A DNA stretch of 5,728 nt from Nitriliruptoraceae bacterium (GTDB lineage Bacteria; Actinomycetota; Nitriliruptoria; Nitriliruptorales; Nitriliruptoraceae): contig SLQK01000358.1 in the NCBI GenBank assembly GCA_007131525.1, forward strand, positions 1 through 5,728. The letters are read 5' to 3'. The notes under the pieces were generated by a model. It had not been told where the DNA came from, did not search any database, and saw only the letters and a program-made list of their open reading frames with translations. Made by a program: the position numbers and the translations under genes. This document shows positions 1 to 5,728 of the stretch, in pieces (within the stretch, counting starts at the first letter, position 1; the number at the start of each line of letters is the position of its first letter).

Positions 1-223
1 TACCAGTGAGCTGGAGGGCATCATCCCGGCGCTGGAGCCGGCCCACGCCGTCGGGTGGCTGCTGCGCCACGGCCGGGCCCACCTCGGTGAGGGGGCCCGG
101 GTGGTGCTGACCATGTCGGGCCGCGGCGACAAGGACGTCGACGAGGTCGTCGAGGTCGCCGGTTGGGACGTCGGCGTGGAGCGCGCCTTCGGTGCGTCCG
201 AGGACGGCGGGAGCGCGACGTGA
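1..223 (+). CDS. trpB: Tryptophan synthase beta chain, C-terminal end (partial)
   Basis: This is the last 73 codons of trpB; the gene is cut by the window's left edge, and the first whole codon starts at base 2. TrpB is the PLP-dependent subunit that condenses indole with serine to give tryptophan, working with TrpA in the cytoplasmic alpha2-beta2 complex. The visible part carries two family hallmarks. EGIIPALEPAHAV includes the glutamate that aligns with Glu350 of the Salmonella enzyme. LTMSGRGDKD includes the serine that aligns with Ser377, which contacts the PLP ring nitrogen. The protein ends about 20 residues after that motif in a short acidic tail, as expected for a full C-terminus. The TGA stop at 221-223 overlaps the GTG start of trpA, so the two are translationally coupled. 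Confidence 0.96.
   Translation, partial: TSELEGIIPALEPAHAVGWLLRHGRAHLGEGARVVLTMSGRGDKDVDEVVEVAGWDVGVERAFGASEDGGSAT
209..213 (+). promoter_or_regulatory. Ribosome binding site of trpA
   Basis: GGGAG lies 6 bases before the GTG at 220, inside the last codons of trpB. It supports GTG 220 as the trpA start rather than the in-frame ATG at 163, which would add 19 arginine-rich residues read from another frame of trpB and unlike any TrpA. Confidence 0.65.
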
Positions 224-1092
224 GCCCGGAGACCACCGCCGGGCCCGCACCCTCCACCTCGACGGAGGTCGATGCCGGCCGGGCAACCCGAGGTCACGCC
301 CGCATCGCCGAGGCCTTCGCCCGGGCACGGGACGAGGACCGGGCCGCGCTGATCATCTACCTCACCGCGGCCTACCCGGACGTGGCGACCTCACGGGCCT
401 GCTTCGAGGCGGCCGTGGAGGCCGGTGCCGACGTGCTGGAGGTCGGTATCCCCTTCTCCGACCCGATGATGGACGGTCCCGTCATCCAGGCCGCGAACCA
501 GCACGTCCTGGAGTCCGGGGTCGGCGTCAGCGGGCAGCTTGAGCTGGTGCGCAGCCTAGGCCACCTCGATGTACCGAAGCTGGCCATGACCTACGTCACG
601 ATCGCCGACACCCGCGGCTACGAGGCCTTCGCCGCCGAGCTGGCCGCCGCGGATGTCGCCGGGGTGATCCTGCCGGACCTGCCCGTGGCGGAAGCCGAGC
701 CGTGGCTGGCGGCTGCCGCTCGGCACGACCTGGCCACGGTGTTCCTGGCCTCGTCGGTCTCCACGGACCAGCGCCTGGCGTCGATCGGTCAGGCGTCCTC
801 GGGGTGGGTGTACGCCGCCGGGCTGCTGGGCGTGACCGGGGTGAACGCGCTGGTGGGCGAGGTCACCCACGACCTCGTCACCCGCGTGCGCGCGCACACC
901 GACCTGCCCGTGGCGGTGGGGATCGGCGTGAAGGACCGCGACTCCGCCGCCGAGGTGGCACGGTTCGCCGACGGCGTGATCGTGGGCTCCGCCGTGGTAC
1001 GCGCGGCAGGACAGGGTGACCCCGCCGGTGCGCCCGAGCGGGTGGGGGCACTGGTGCGCGAGCTCCGCGCCGGGGTCGCTGACCGGGGCTGA
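220..1092 (+). CDS. trpA: Tryptophan synthase alpha chain
   Basis: TrpA cleaves indole-3-glycerol phosphate to indole and glyceraldehyde 3-phosphate and passes indole through a tunnel to TrpB. The 290-residue product from GTG 220 has a disordered tail of about 25 residues and then a complete TIM barrel. Catalytic residues are visible: Glu74 in ADVLEVGIPFSDP and Asp85 in MMDGPVIQ, 11 residues apart like Glu49 and Asp60 in Salmonella. The mobile loop 6 sequence is GVTG at 204-207, and Tyr198 aligns with Tyr175. The phosphate-binding end VGIGVKDRDSAAEV...ADGVIVGSAVV is present, so the enzyme looks complete and active. The length is slightly above the usual 260-280 because of the N-terminal tail. 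The start overlaps the trpB stop by 4 bases (GTGA) with GGGAG upstream. It is the last gene of its operon and is followed at once by a strong hairpin. Confidence 0.97.
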   Translation: MSPETTAGPAPSTSTEVDAGRATRGHARIAEAFARARDEDRAALIIYLTAAYPDVATSRACFEAAVEAGADVLEVGIPFSDPMMDGPVIQAANQHVLESGVGVSGQLELVRSLGHLDVPKLAMTYVTIADTRGYEAFAAELAAADVAGVILPDLPVAEAEPWLAAAARHDLATVFLASSVSTDQRLASIGQASSGWVYAAGLLGVTGVNALVGEVTHDLVTRVRAHTDLPVAVGIGVKDRDSAAEVARFADGVIVGSAVVRAAGQGDPAGAPERVGALVRELRAGVADRG

Positions 1093-1100
1093 GCGACCAT

Positions 1101-1134
1101 GGAGGAGGGCCCCGCCGTAGCGGGGCCCTCCTCC
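1101..1134. terminator. Bidirectional hairpin terminator between trpA and the transporter cluster
   Basis: A perfect 15-bp stem runs GGAGGAGGGCCCCGC (1101-1115), loop CGTA (1116-1119), then GCGGGGCCCTCCTCC (1120-1134). It starts 9 bases after the trpA stop and lies 24 bases beyond the stop of the convergent binding-protein gene, so it can end both transcripts. Neither side has a run of T, which is common for intrinsic-type terminators in GC-rich actinobacteria. Confidence 0.88.
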
Positions 1135-1157
1135 TGCTGCGTCCTTCAACGGCTGGT

Positions 1158-2147
1158 TCAGCCGATGAAGCCGTTCTCGGTCAGCCAGTCGACAGCGACG
1201 TCGGCGGGACGCTCACCATCGGCGGAGACGCGGGCGTTCAGCGCTGCCATGGTGTCGTCGTCCAGCTCCGCGGCCACGGGGGCGTAGAGGTCCTGGAGGG
1301 TCTGGCCGTACTCGGTCCAGATGTCCTCGACGAACACGGGCGAGACGTTGTAGAGGGGGAAGAAGGCCTCGTCGTCCTCGAGCACCTTCAGGTCCAACGC
1401 GGCGATACGGCCGTCGGTGGTGAAGACCTCACCGAAGTTGCAGGGGTCGCGGTCGGCGGTCGCACCGTAGATGACGCCGGTGTCGAGCACGGTGACGTTG
1501 TTGGTCGGGATCTCGATGCCGTAGTGCGCCTCCATCCCGGGCAGACCGTCGTCGCGCACGTTGAACTCCGACTCCACGCACAGCGTCACGGCGTCGGGGT
1601 CGGTGTCGAGCAGCGCACCCATCTCGGAGATGGTGTCGACGCCGAGCTCCGCGTCGGCCTCCTGGGAGACCGCGATGCCGTAGGTGTTGTTGAACAGGGT
1701 GGGCTCCAACCAGAACAGACCACGCTCGGCGGCGTCACGGTCACGGACGGCCTCGTACTGCTCCACCCGGTCCGGGATCGGGTCGGTCTCACCGAAGAAG
1801 GAGATCCAGGCGGTCCCGGTGTACTCCCAGTAGTGGTCGATCTCACCGGTCTCGAGCGCGGCGCGGGCGGCGTCGGTCCCACCGAGGTTGACCTCGTCGA
1901 TGACCTCGACGCCGGCGTCCTCGAGCAGCGCCACGGAGATCTCACCGAGGATCAGCTGCTCGTCGAAGTCCTTCGAGCCGACGGTGATGGTCGCGCCGTC
2001 GAGGCTGGCGTCACCAGGCTCTGCGAGCTCGTCCGCCGCGTCGGGATCGACGTCCGGGGTGTCGTCTTCGAGACCGTTCCCACAGGCGCTGAGCAGCAGC
2101 GCAGCGGCAGCGATCCCGCCTGCCAGGTGCAGGTTGCGGATACGCAC
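1158..2147 (-). CDS. opuCC: Osmoprotectant ABC transporter substrate-binding lipoprotein (OpuCC/OsmF-like)
   Basis: This extracellular solute receptor delivers quaternary-ammonium osmoprotectants to the permeases encoded upstream. From GTG 2147 it has 329 residues. Residues 1-21 are a lipoprotein signal peptide (RIRN, a hydrophobic stretch, lipobox LLSAC) and Cys22 is the lipidated residue. An acidic linker of about 30 residues follows, then the OpuAC-type binding fold: ITVGSKDFDEQLILGE (54-69), NLGGTDAARAAL (87-98), GEIDHYWEYTGTAW (101-114), FNNTYG (152-157) and CNFGEVFTTDGRI (236-248). The mature part has only two further cysteines, Cys190 and Cys236, which may form a disulfide. It has roughly 70 Asp/Glu against about a dozen Lys/Arg. 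GTG 2147 is chosen because AAAGGAA lies just upstream and the signal peptide begins there; the open frame runs on to 2420 but encodes nothing secretory. The gene lies 369 bp after the second permease, so separate control is possible. The exact substrate (glycine betaine, choline, carnitine or similar) cannot be read; ergothioneine receptors belong to the same family. Confidence 0.93.
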   Translation of the reverse strand: MRIRNLHLAGGIAAAALLLSACGNGLEDDTPDVDPDAADELAEPGDASLDGATITVGSKDFDEQLILGEISVALLEDAGVEVIDEVNLGGTDAARAALETGEIDHYWEYTGTAWISFFGETDPIPDRVEQYEAVRDRDAAERGLFWLEPTLFNNTYGIAVSQEADAELGVDTISEMGALLDTDPDAVTLCVESEFNVRDDGLPGMEAHYGIEIPTNNVTVLDTGVIYGATADRDPCNFGEVFTTDGRIAALDLKVLEDDEAFFPLYNVSPVFVEDIWTEYGQTLQDLYAPVAAELDDDTMAALNARVSADGERPADVAVDWLTENGFIG

Positions 2148-2151
2148 GGTG

Positions 2152-2158
2152 TTCCTTT
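2152..2158 (-). promoter_or_regulatory. Ribosome binding site of the binding-protein gene
   Basis: On the minus strand AAAGGAA is followed by CACC and then GTG (2147). This well-placed Shine-Dalgarno sequence, together with the signal peptide beginning at that GTG, fixes the start and excludes the 91-codon upstream extension of the same frame. Confidence 0.75.
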
Positions 2159-2171
2159 CGATCGGGATGCG

Positions 2172-2192
2172 GCCCGCCCAGGTGGTGCGGGC
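2172..2192. repeat. Inverted repeat in binding-protein leader
   Basis: GCCCGC (2172-2177) pairs with GCGGGC (2187-2192) across a 9-base loop. In the minus-strand transcript it would form a GC-rich hairpin ending about 13 bases before the AAAGGAA ribosome binding site, immediately downstream of the hairpin at 2202-2220. Six-bp stems are common by chance at this base composition. Confidence 0.4.
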
Positions 2193-2201
2193 GTCATGTC
2201 G

Positions 2202-2220
2202 CGTGTCCCTGCGGGACACG
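2202..2220. repeat. Perfect 8-bp inverted repeat (CGTGTCCC-TGC-GGGACACG)
   Basis: CGTGTCCC (2202-2209) and GGGACACG (2213-2220) are perfectly complementary around a TGC centre. It lies 55 bases upstream of the binding-protein start. It could be a leader hairpin or a repressor/activator operator; the tight, nearly symmetric form suits a dimeric regulator. A related dyad with the same half-site and spacing occurs at 2452-2468. Confidence 0.5.
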
Positions 2221-2451
2221 TCGTGGCGGCGCCCCTGGGGGGTCGTCGCCGGTGCGGATGGACCTACGCAGTGACCCGCCGCTGACCCCAGGGACCGTCT
2301 CCGGGTCCGCTGTTCGGGCGGGCAACCACACGGCCGGAGCCGGGGTGGCGGCAGCACTGCTACCGCGGTCGTAGGACCGTTACTGACCTCCAGGCTAGGG
2401 GGAGGGGCTGCGAGATGCACATGCTGCTGACCTGTCCAGCCGTCGCGTCGG

Positions 2452-2468
2452 GTGTCCGGTCCGGACGT
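2452..2468. repeat. Dyad GTGTCC-N5-GGACGT, including GTCCGG-T-CCGGAC
   Basis: The core GTCCGG (2454-2459), T, CCGGAC (2461-2466) is a perfect 13-base palindrome. In the wider frame, GTGTCC at 2452-2457 is followed after 5 bases by GGACGT, the same spacing as GTGTCC-N5-GGACAC at 2203-2219. It lies about 50 bases after the stop of the second permease. It may be an operator or a hairpin; function unknown. Confidence 0.4.
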
Positions 2469-2516
2469 GCCCCCGCCGAACGCACCAGGTCGGGACCCGG
2501 GTTCGTCGCGGCGGGA

Positions 2517-3373
2517 TCACAGTCCCTTGGGTGTGAGCTTCTCCTCGACGAGACCGGCCAGATAGTCGATCAGCAGGGCCAGCACGGCCACGAGGACCGC
2601 ACCGGTGACCAGCACCGAGGTCCGTCGCAGCTGGAACCCGGCGAAGATCGTCTCGCCCAGGCCACCCCCACCGAAGAGGAACGCGAGCGCCGCCGTGCCG
2701 ACGTTGAGAACGAGCGCTGTGCGCACACCTGCCAGGACCACGGGGACCGCCAGGGGCAGCTCGATGCTCCTGAGCACCCTGCGGTCCGACATGCCCATGC
2801 CCTTGCCGGCCTCGAGCACGAAGCGGTCGACCTGGTCCAACCCGACCATGGTGTTGCGCAGGATCGGTAGGAAGGAGTAGCCGACCAGGGAGACCACGAC
2901 CGGGAAGGTGCCGGTGCTGGGCAGCGCCGGCTGGGTGCGGAACAGGTAGAACAGCAGCGCCAGCAGCCCGAGCGAGGGGATCGCCTGCCCGGCGTTGCCG
3001 AGCCCGATGACGACCGGGGCGTAGCGCCGCAGGCGGGGCCGGGTAGCGAGGATCCCCAGCGGCACAGCCAGCAGCAGCACGAAGAACGTCGAGTACAGCG
3101 TCAACGCGAGGTGCTGCCGGGTCTGCCCGATCAGGTTGTCGGCCGTGAGGGTGCGGGCCTCGATCGAGTCGAGCTCCTGCGCCCCGACCCACAGGTACAG
3201 GCCCAGCAGGACGACCGCGAGGAACAGCGGCATCCCGAGGTAGCGGACCAGCGCTGCGCGCCGCGCGCGTCGGGCGCCCGCGGCGTCCTCCGCGATGGCC
3301 TCCTGCCGACGCCGGGCGTCGTCCGTCGGACCCGGACCATCCAGGGCGTCAGGCGGGGTGAGGGAGGTCGACA

Positions 3374-3374
<1 letters not shown>
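2517..3374 (-). CDS. opuCD: Osmoprotectant ABC transporter permease with N-terminal extension (OpuCD-like)
   Basis: One of two membrane subunits forming the translocation path of the importer. The 285-residue product has a charged cytoplasmic N-terminus (1-45, many Arg/Ala/Asp), a first hydrophobic segment at about 46-64, a loop, and then the BPD-type permease core from about residue 88 with several membrane segments (around 89-110, 120-145, 157-173, 210-235, 245-275). The coupling loop that docks on the ATPase is clear: EAGKGMGMSDRRVLRSIELP at 188-207, preceded by LPILRNT. OpuC permeases are usually about 210-230 residues, so the first 85 or so are an addition carrying one extra predicted membrane helix. 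The ATG at 3374 shares one base with the ATPase stop (TGATG), with GAGGT at 3388-3384, so translation is coupled. The C-terminus KLTPKGL resembles LTIPRGI at the end of the partner permease. Symbol given by family resemblance, not proven orthology. Confidence 0.92.
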
Positions 3375-4601
<1,227 letters not shown>

Positions 4602-4609
<8 letters not shown>

Positions 4610-5258
4610 GGATACCTCGAGGGATGGTCAGCCGGCCGATGGCGAGGTAGAACAGGTCGAACAGCACCGCCAGCAGCACGATGAACAGCGTCCCGCCCAG
4701 CAGGGACTCGAGCGAGCCGGTGGCGGGGATGCGGCGGATACCGGAGAAGATCTCCTGACCGAGCCCCGGGCCCCCGACCAGCGCCGCGATGGCAGCGATC
4801 CCGACGGTCAGCAGCGTGGCGACGCGGATCCCGGCCAGGATCACCGGCCAGGCGTTCGGGAGCTCGATCTTCCACAGCCGCATGGTGGCGCTCATCCCCA
4901 TGCCCTTGGCGGACTCGACCACGGCCCGGTCCACCGAGAACAGGCCGGAGACGGTGTTGCGCACGATCGGCAGCAGGGCATAGAGCGTCAGGGCGATGAT
5001 CGCAGGCGTCGCGCCGATGCCGACGATCGGGATCAGGATCGCGAACAGGGCCAGCGAGGGGATGGTCAGGAAGGTGGAGACCACGCTCAGGATGGGGGAA
5101 CGCAGCTGGGGGGACCGGTGAGCGACGATGCCGAGGACCAGGCCGATCACCACGGCCAGCGCCACCGGGATCGCCGTCAGGTAGATGTGATCGAGCGTCT
5201 GCTCGAACAACGCGTCACGGGTCCGCGGATCGGCGAGGTACTCGGTGAAGAACGCCAC
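4602..5258 (-). CDS. opuCB: Osmoprotectant ABC transporter permease (OpuCB-like)
   Basis: First gene of the importer operon and the short form of the two permeases. From GTG 5258 it has 218 residues, close to the usual OpuCB size. After a short amphipathic N-terminus (AFFTEYLADPRTRDALFEQTLDHI) it has membrane segments at roughly 25-46, 56-78, 82-98, 137-160 and 185-208. The ATPase-contact loop is ESAKGMGMSATMRLWKIELP at 115-134, preceded by LLPIVRNT, nearly the same pattern as in the partner permease. A strong GGAGGT (5273-5268) sits 9 bases before GTG 5258, so that start is chosen. The frame extends to another GTG at 5318, which has no good ribosome site and would add 20 polar residues atypical for the family. 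The stop overlaps the ATPase start by 8 bases. Together with the ATPase and OpuCD it should form a heterodimeric-channel importer in the cytoplasmic membrane. Confidence 0.93.
4614..4618 (-). promoter_or_regulatory. Ribosome binding site of the ATPase gene
   Basis: GAGGT on the minus strand, inside the last codons of the upstream permease, lies 4 bases before GTG 4609. It favours this start over the internal ATG at 4543, which has only a poor GGGCGAG-like sequence upstream. Confidence 0.55.
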
Positions 5259-5267
5259 CTGGGTCGG

Positions 5268-5273
5268 ACCTCC
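5268..5273 (-). promoter_or_regulatory. Ribosome binding site of the first permease gene
   Basis: GGAGGT on the minus strand, 9 bases upstream of GTG 5258, is the strongest Shine-Dalgarno sequence in the window. It decides the start of the permease against the longer frame beginning at 5318. Confidence 0.7.
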
Positions 5274-5512
5274 GCTGGGTCGCGCATCCTGTCGGGAGCT
5301 GGCACAGGACGGTGCCACAGGGAACGATCCGGCTGCCCTGCCGAGGCGCGGTCGGCCGCTCAGCCGACGGGTCGGATCGCGAGCTGTGGCGGGCTCGGAT
5401 CTGGATACCTGCTGACGACCCTAACGGACGAGCGTCCCAGCCGCGAATGGCCGCCCGGGCTGATCCCGGCCGTCAGCGCTACGCTGCCGCCTCCCGCGCC
5501 GGCTCGGACCAC

Positions 5513-5527
5513 GACCGCGGCGCGGTC
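5513..5527. repeat. Inverted repeat abutting the tRNA 5' end
   Basis: GACCGC (5513-5518), GGC, GCGGTC (5522-5527) form a perfect 6-bp hairpin ending one base before the first tRNA nucleotide. In the tRNA precursor it would fold directly next to the RNase P cleavage site. Function unknown; it could arise by chance in GC-rich sequence. Confidence 0.4.
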
Positions 5528-5528
5528 C

Positions 5529-5615
5529 GCCCCCGTGCTGGAACTGGCATACAGGGACGACTCAAAATCGTCTGCCCATGCGGGCTTGTGGGTTCGAGTC
5601 CCACCGGGGGTACCA
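5529..5615 (+). tRNA. tRNA-Leu (anticodon CAA)
   Basis: The 87-base gene folds fully. The acceptor stem GCCCCCG (5529-5535) pairs with CGGGGGT (5605-5611), followed by discriminator A and an encoded CCA (5613-5615). The D arm is CTG/CAG around GAACTGGCATA. The anticodon stem GACGA/TCGTC holds loop CTCAAAA with anticodon CAA (5563-5565), which reads UUG. The long variable arm GCCC-ATGC-GGGC (5574-5585) marks a class II tRNA, and discriminator A with CAA gives leucine. The T arm is GTGGG-TTCGAGT-CCCAC (5588-5604). One oddity is that the first acceptor pair is G-U rather than G-C. No clear terminator follows. Confidence 0.96.
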
Positions 5616-5689
5616 CCCGTCCGCCACCCGCCAACCACACGTCCAGCACCCGGCAACCGCCCACCCGATCAGCCGCTCCTTGGGGCTGT

Positions 5690-5718
5690 TTGGCCCGCCG
5701 GTCCACCGCCGCTAGCGT
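5690..5718 (+). promoter_or_regulatory. Candidate promoter at right edge (TTGGCC-N17-TAGCGT)
   Basis: TTGGCC (5690-5695) matches the -35 consensus TTGACA at four of six bases, and TAGCGT (5713-5718) is a good TANNNT -10. They are separated by exactly 17 bases. This would fire to the right, toward a gene beyond the window. The preceding bases 5616-5689 show nothing recognisable. Confidence 0.4.
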
Positions 5719-5725
5719 TGGACCG
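5699..5725. repeat. Inverted repeat over the right-edge promoter
   Basis: CGGTCCA (5699-5705) and TGGACCG (5719-5725) are perfect 7-bp arms enclosing 13 bases, which themselves contain the palindrome CGCTAGCG. The repeat spans the candidate -10 hexamer, so it may be an operator. It could instead be a hairpin serving as terminator of the tRNA transcript. Confidence 0.4.
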
Positions 5726-5728
5726 CCA

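Larger units (their letters stand above)
2148..2516. other. 369-bp gap between second permease and binding-protein gene
   Basis: I see no credible gene here; open frames on both strands are arginine/proline-rich and look like chance reading of GC-rich DNA. It does hold several inverted repeats, listed separately, plus an imperfect one around 2349-2367 (GCGGCAGCA, C, TGCTACCGC). Reading the minus strand, the only TANNNT hexamer is TAGCCT (2397-2392), with only a weak TGTGCA 18 bases upstream as a -35 candidate. If used, it would give the binding-protein mRNA a leader of over 200 bases. I see no clear intrinsic terminator after the permease, so read-through from the upstream operon is also possible. 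Confidence 0.55.
5259..5528. promoter_or_regulatory. Divergent intergenic region between transporter operon and tRNA-Leu
   Basis: This 270-bp stretch should hold the promoters of both the minus-strand transporter operon and the plus-strand tRNA. For the tRNA, TACGCT (5480-5485) is a fair -10 hexamer about 45 bases before the tRNA, with no convincing -35. For the operon, TAGGGT on the minus strand (5423-5418) is a possible -10, with a weak TTCGCG 18 bases upstream; the small dyad GGACG-AG-CGTCC (5426-5437) lies in its spacer. Two more inverted repeats would fall in the operon leader: GTCGGC-CGCTCA-GCCGAC (5351-5368) and TGGCAC-AGGACG-GTGCCA (5300-5317). All of these are weak individually, and I see no gene here. 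Confidence 0.4.

Noticed and set aside
21..257. Arg/Pro-rich minus-strand frame opposite the trpB/trpA junction
   Set aside because: Composition is typical of antisense GC-rich DNA, and the plus strand is confirmed coding.
1524..2285. 253-residue plus-strand open frame opposite the binding-protein gene
   Set aside because: It is the complement of a clearly recognisable OpuCC-like gene, with valine/glycine-rich content from antisense reading and no motif or ribosome site of its own.
2148..2420. 91-codon N-terminal extension of the binding-protein frame up to 2420
   Set aside because: It would bury the lipoprotein signal peptide inside the protein; the extension is low-complexity Arg/Pro-rich, and GTG 2147 has a good ribosome site.
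2148..2516. A c-di-AMP (ydaO-type) or other riboswitch before the binding-protein gene
   Set aside because: Looked for because of the osmotic context, but the conserved blocks of the ydaO class are not recognisable on the minus strand; only simple hairpins are present.
2415..2516. Small open frames across the end of the second permease and the following gap
   Set aside because: They overlap the permease on the opposite strand, have no family features and no plausible ribosome binding site.
5529..5615. tRNA-Leu 3' end as an integration (att) site
   Set aside because: tRNA genes are frequent targets, but no integrase, no second copy of the tRNA 3' end and no change in composition is seen in the 113 bases that follow.

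Overview
The window comes from a GC-rich bacterium, most likely an actinobacterium. The support is strong G/C preference at third codon positions, frequent GTG starts, and a TrpA with the MMDGP variant of the catalytic loop, which I associate with actinobacteria. I cannot name a genus. The secreted binding protein is extremely acidic and the main operon imports osmoprotectants, which together suggest a salt-exposed organism; that is inference.

Layout. Positions 1-1092 (+) hold the end of trpB and the whole of trpA, overlapping by 4 bases (GTGA): the end of a tryptophan biosynthesis operon. A 15-bp perfect hairpin at 1101-1134 separates trpA from a convergent minus-strand cluster. Reading the minus strand from 5258 down to 1158, that cluster is: a short permease (OpuCB-like), a CBS-domain ATPase (OpuCA-like), a second permease with an extra N-terminal segment (OpuCD-like), a 369-bp gap with several inverted repeats, and a lipoprotein substrate-binding protein (OpuCC-like). 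The first three genes overlap by 8 and 1 bases and are surely one translationally coupled unit. The binding protein is set apart and may have its own leader or promoter.

Positions 5259-5528 form a divergent intergenic region. A tRNA-Leu (anticodon CAA) with an encoded CCA end follows at 5529-5615 (+). The last 113 bases hold no recognised gene but contain a promoter-like pair of hexamers overlapped by an inverted repeat, probably serving a gene beyond the window.

How the genes work together. TrpB and TrpA form tryptophan synthase. The four minus-strand genes make a complete ABC importer of the glycine betaine/choline/carnitine class: the lipoprotein captures the solute outside the cell, the two permeases form the channel, and the ATPase drives transport, with its CBS pair as a likely regulatory sensor. 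I see no mobile element, CRISPR array or evidently new system. The points most worth a second look are regulatory: the structured 369-bp gap, the paired GTGTCC-N5-GGAC dyads at its two ends, and the CBS-domain control of the ATPase.
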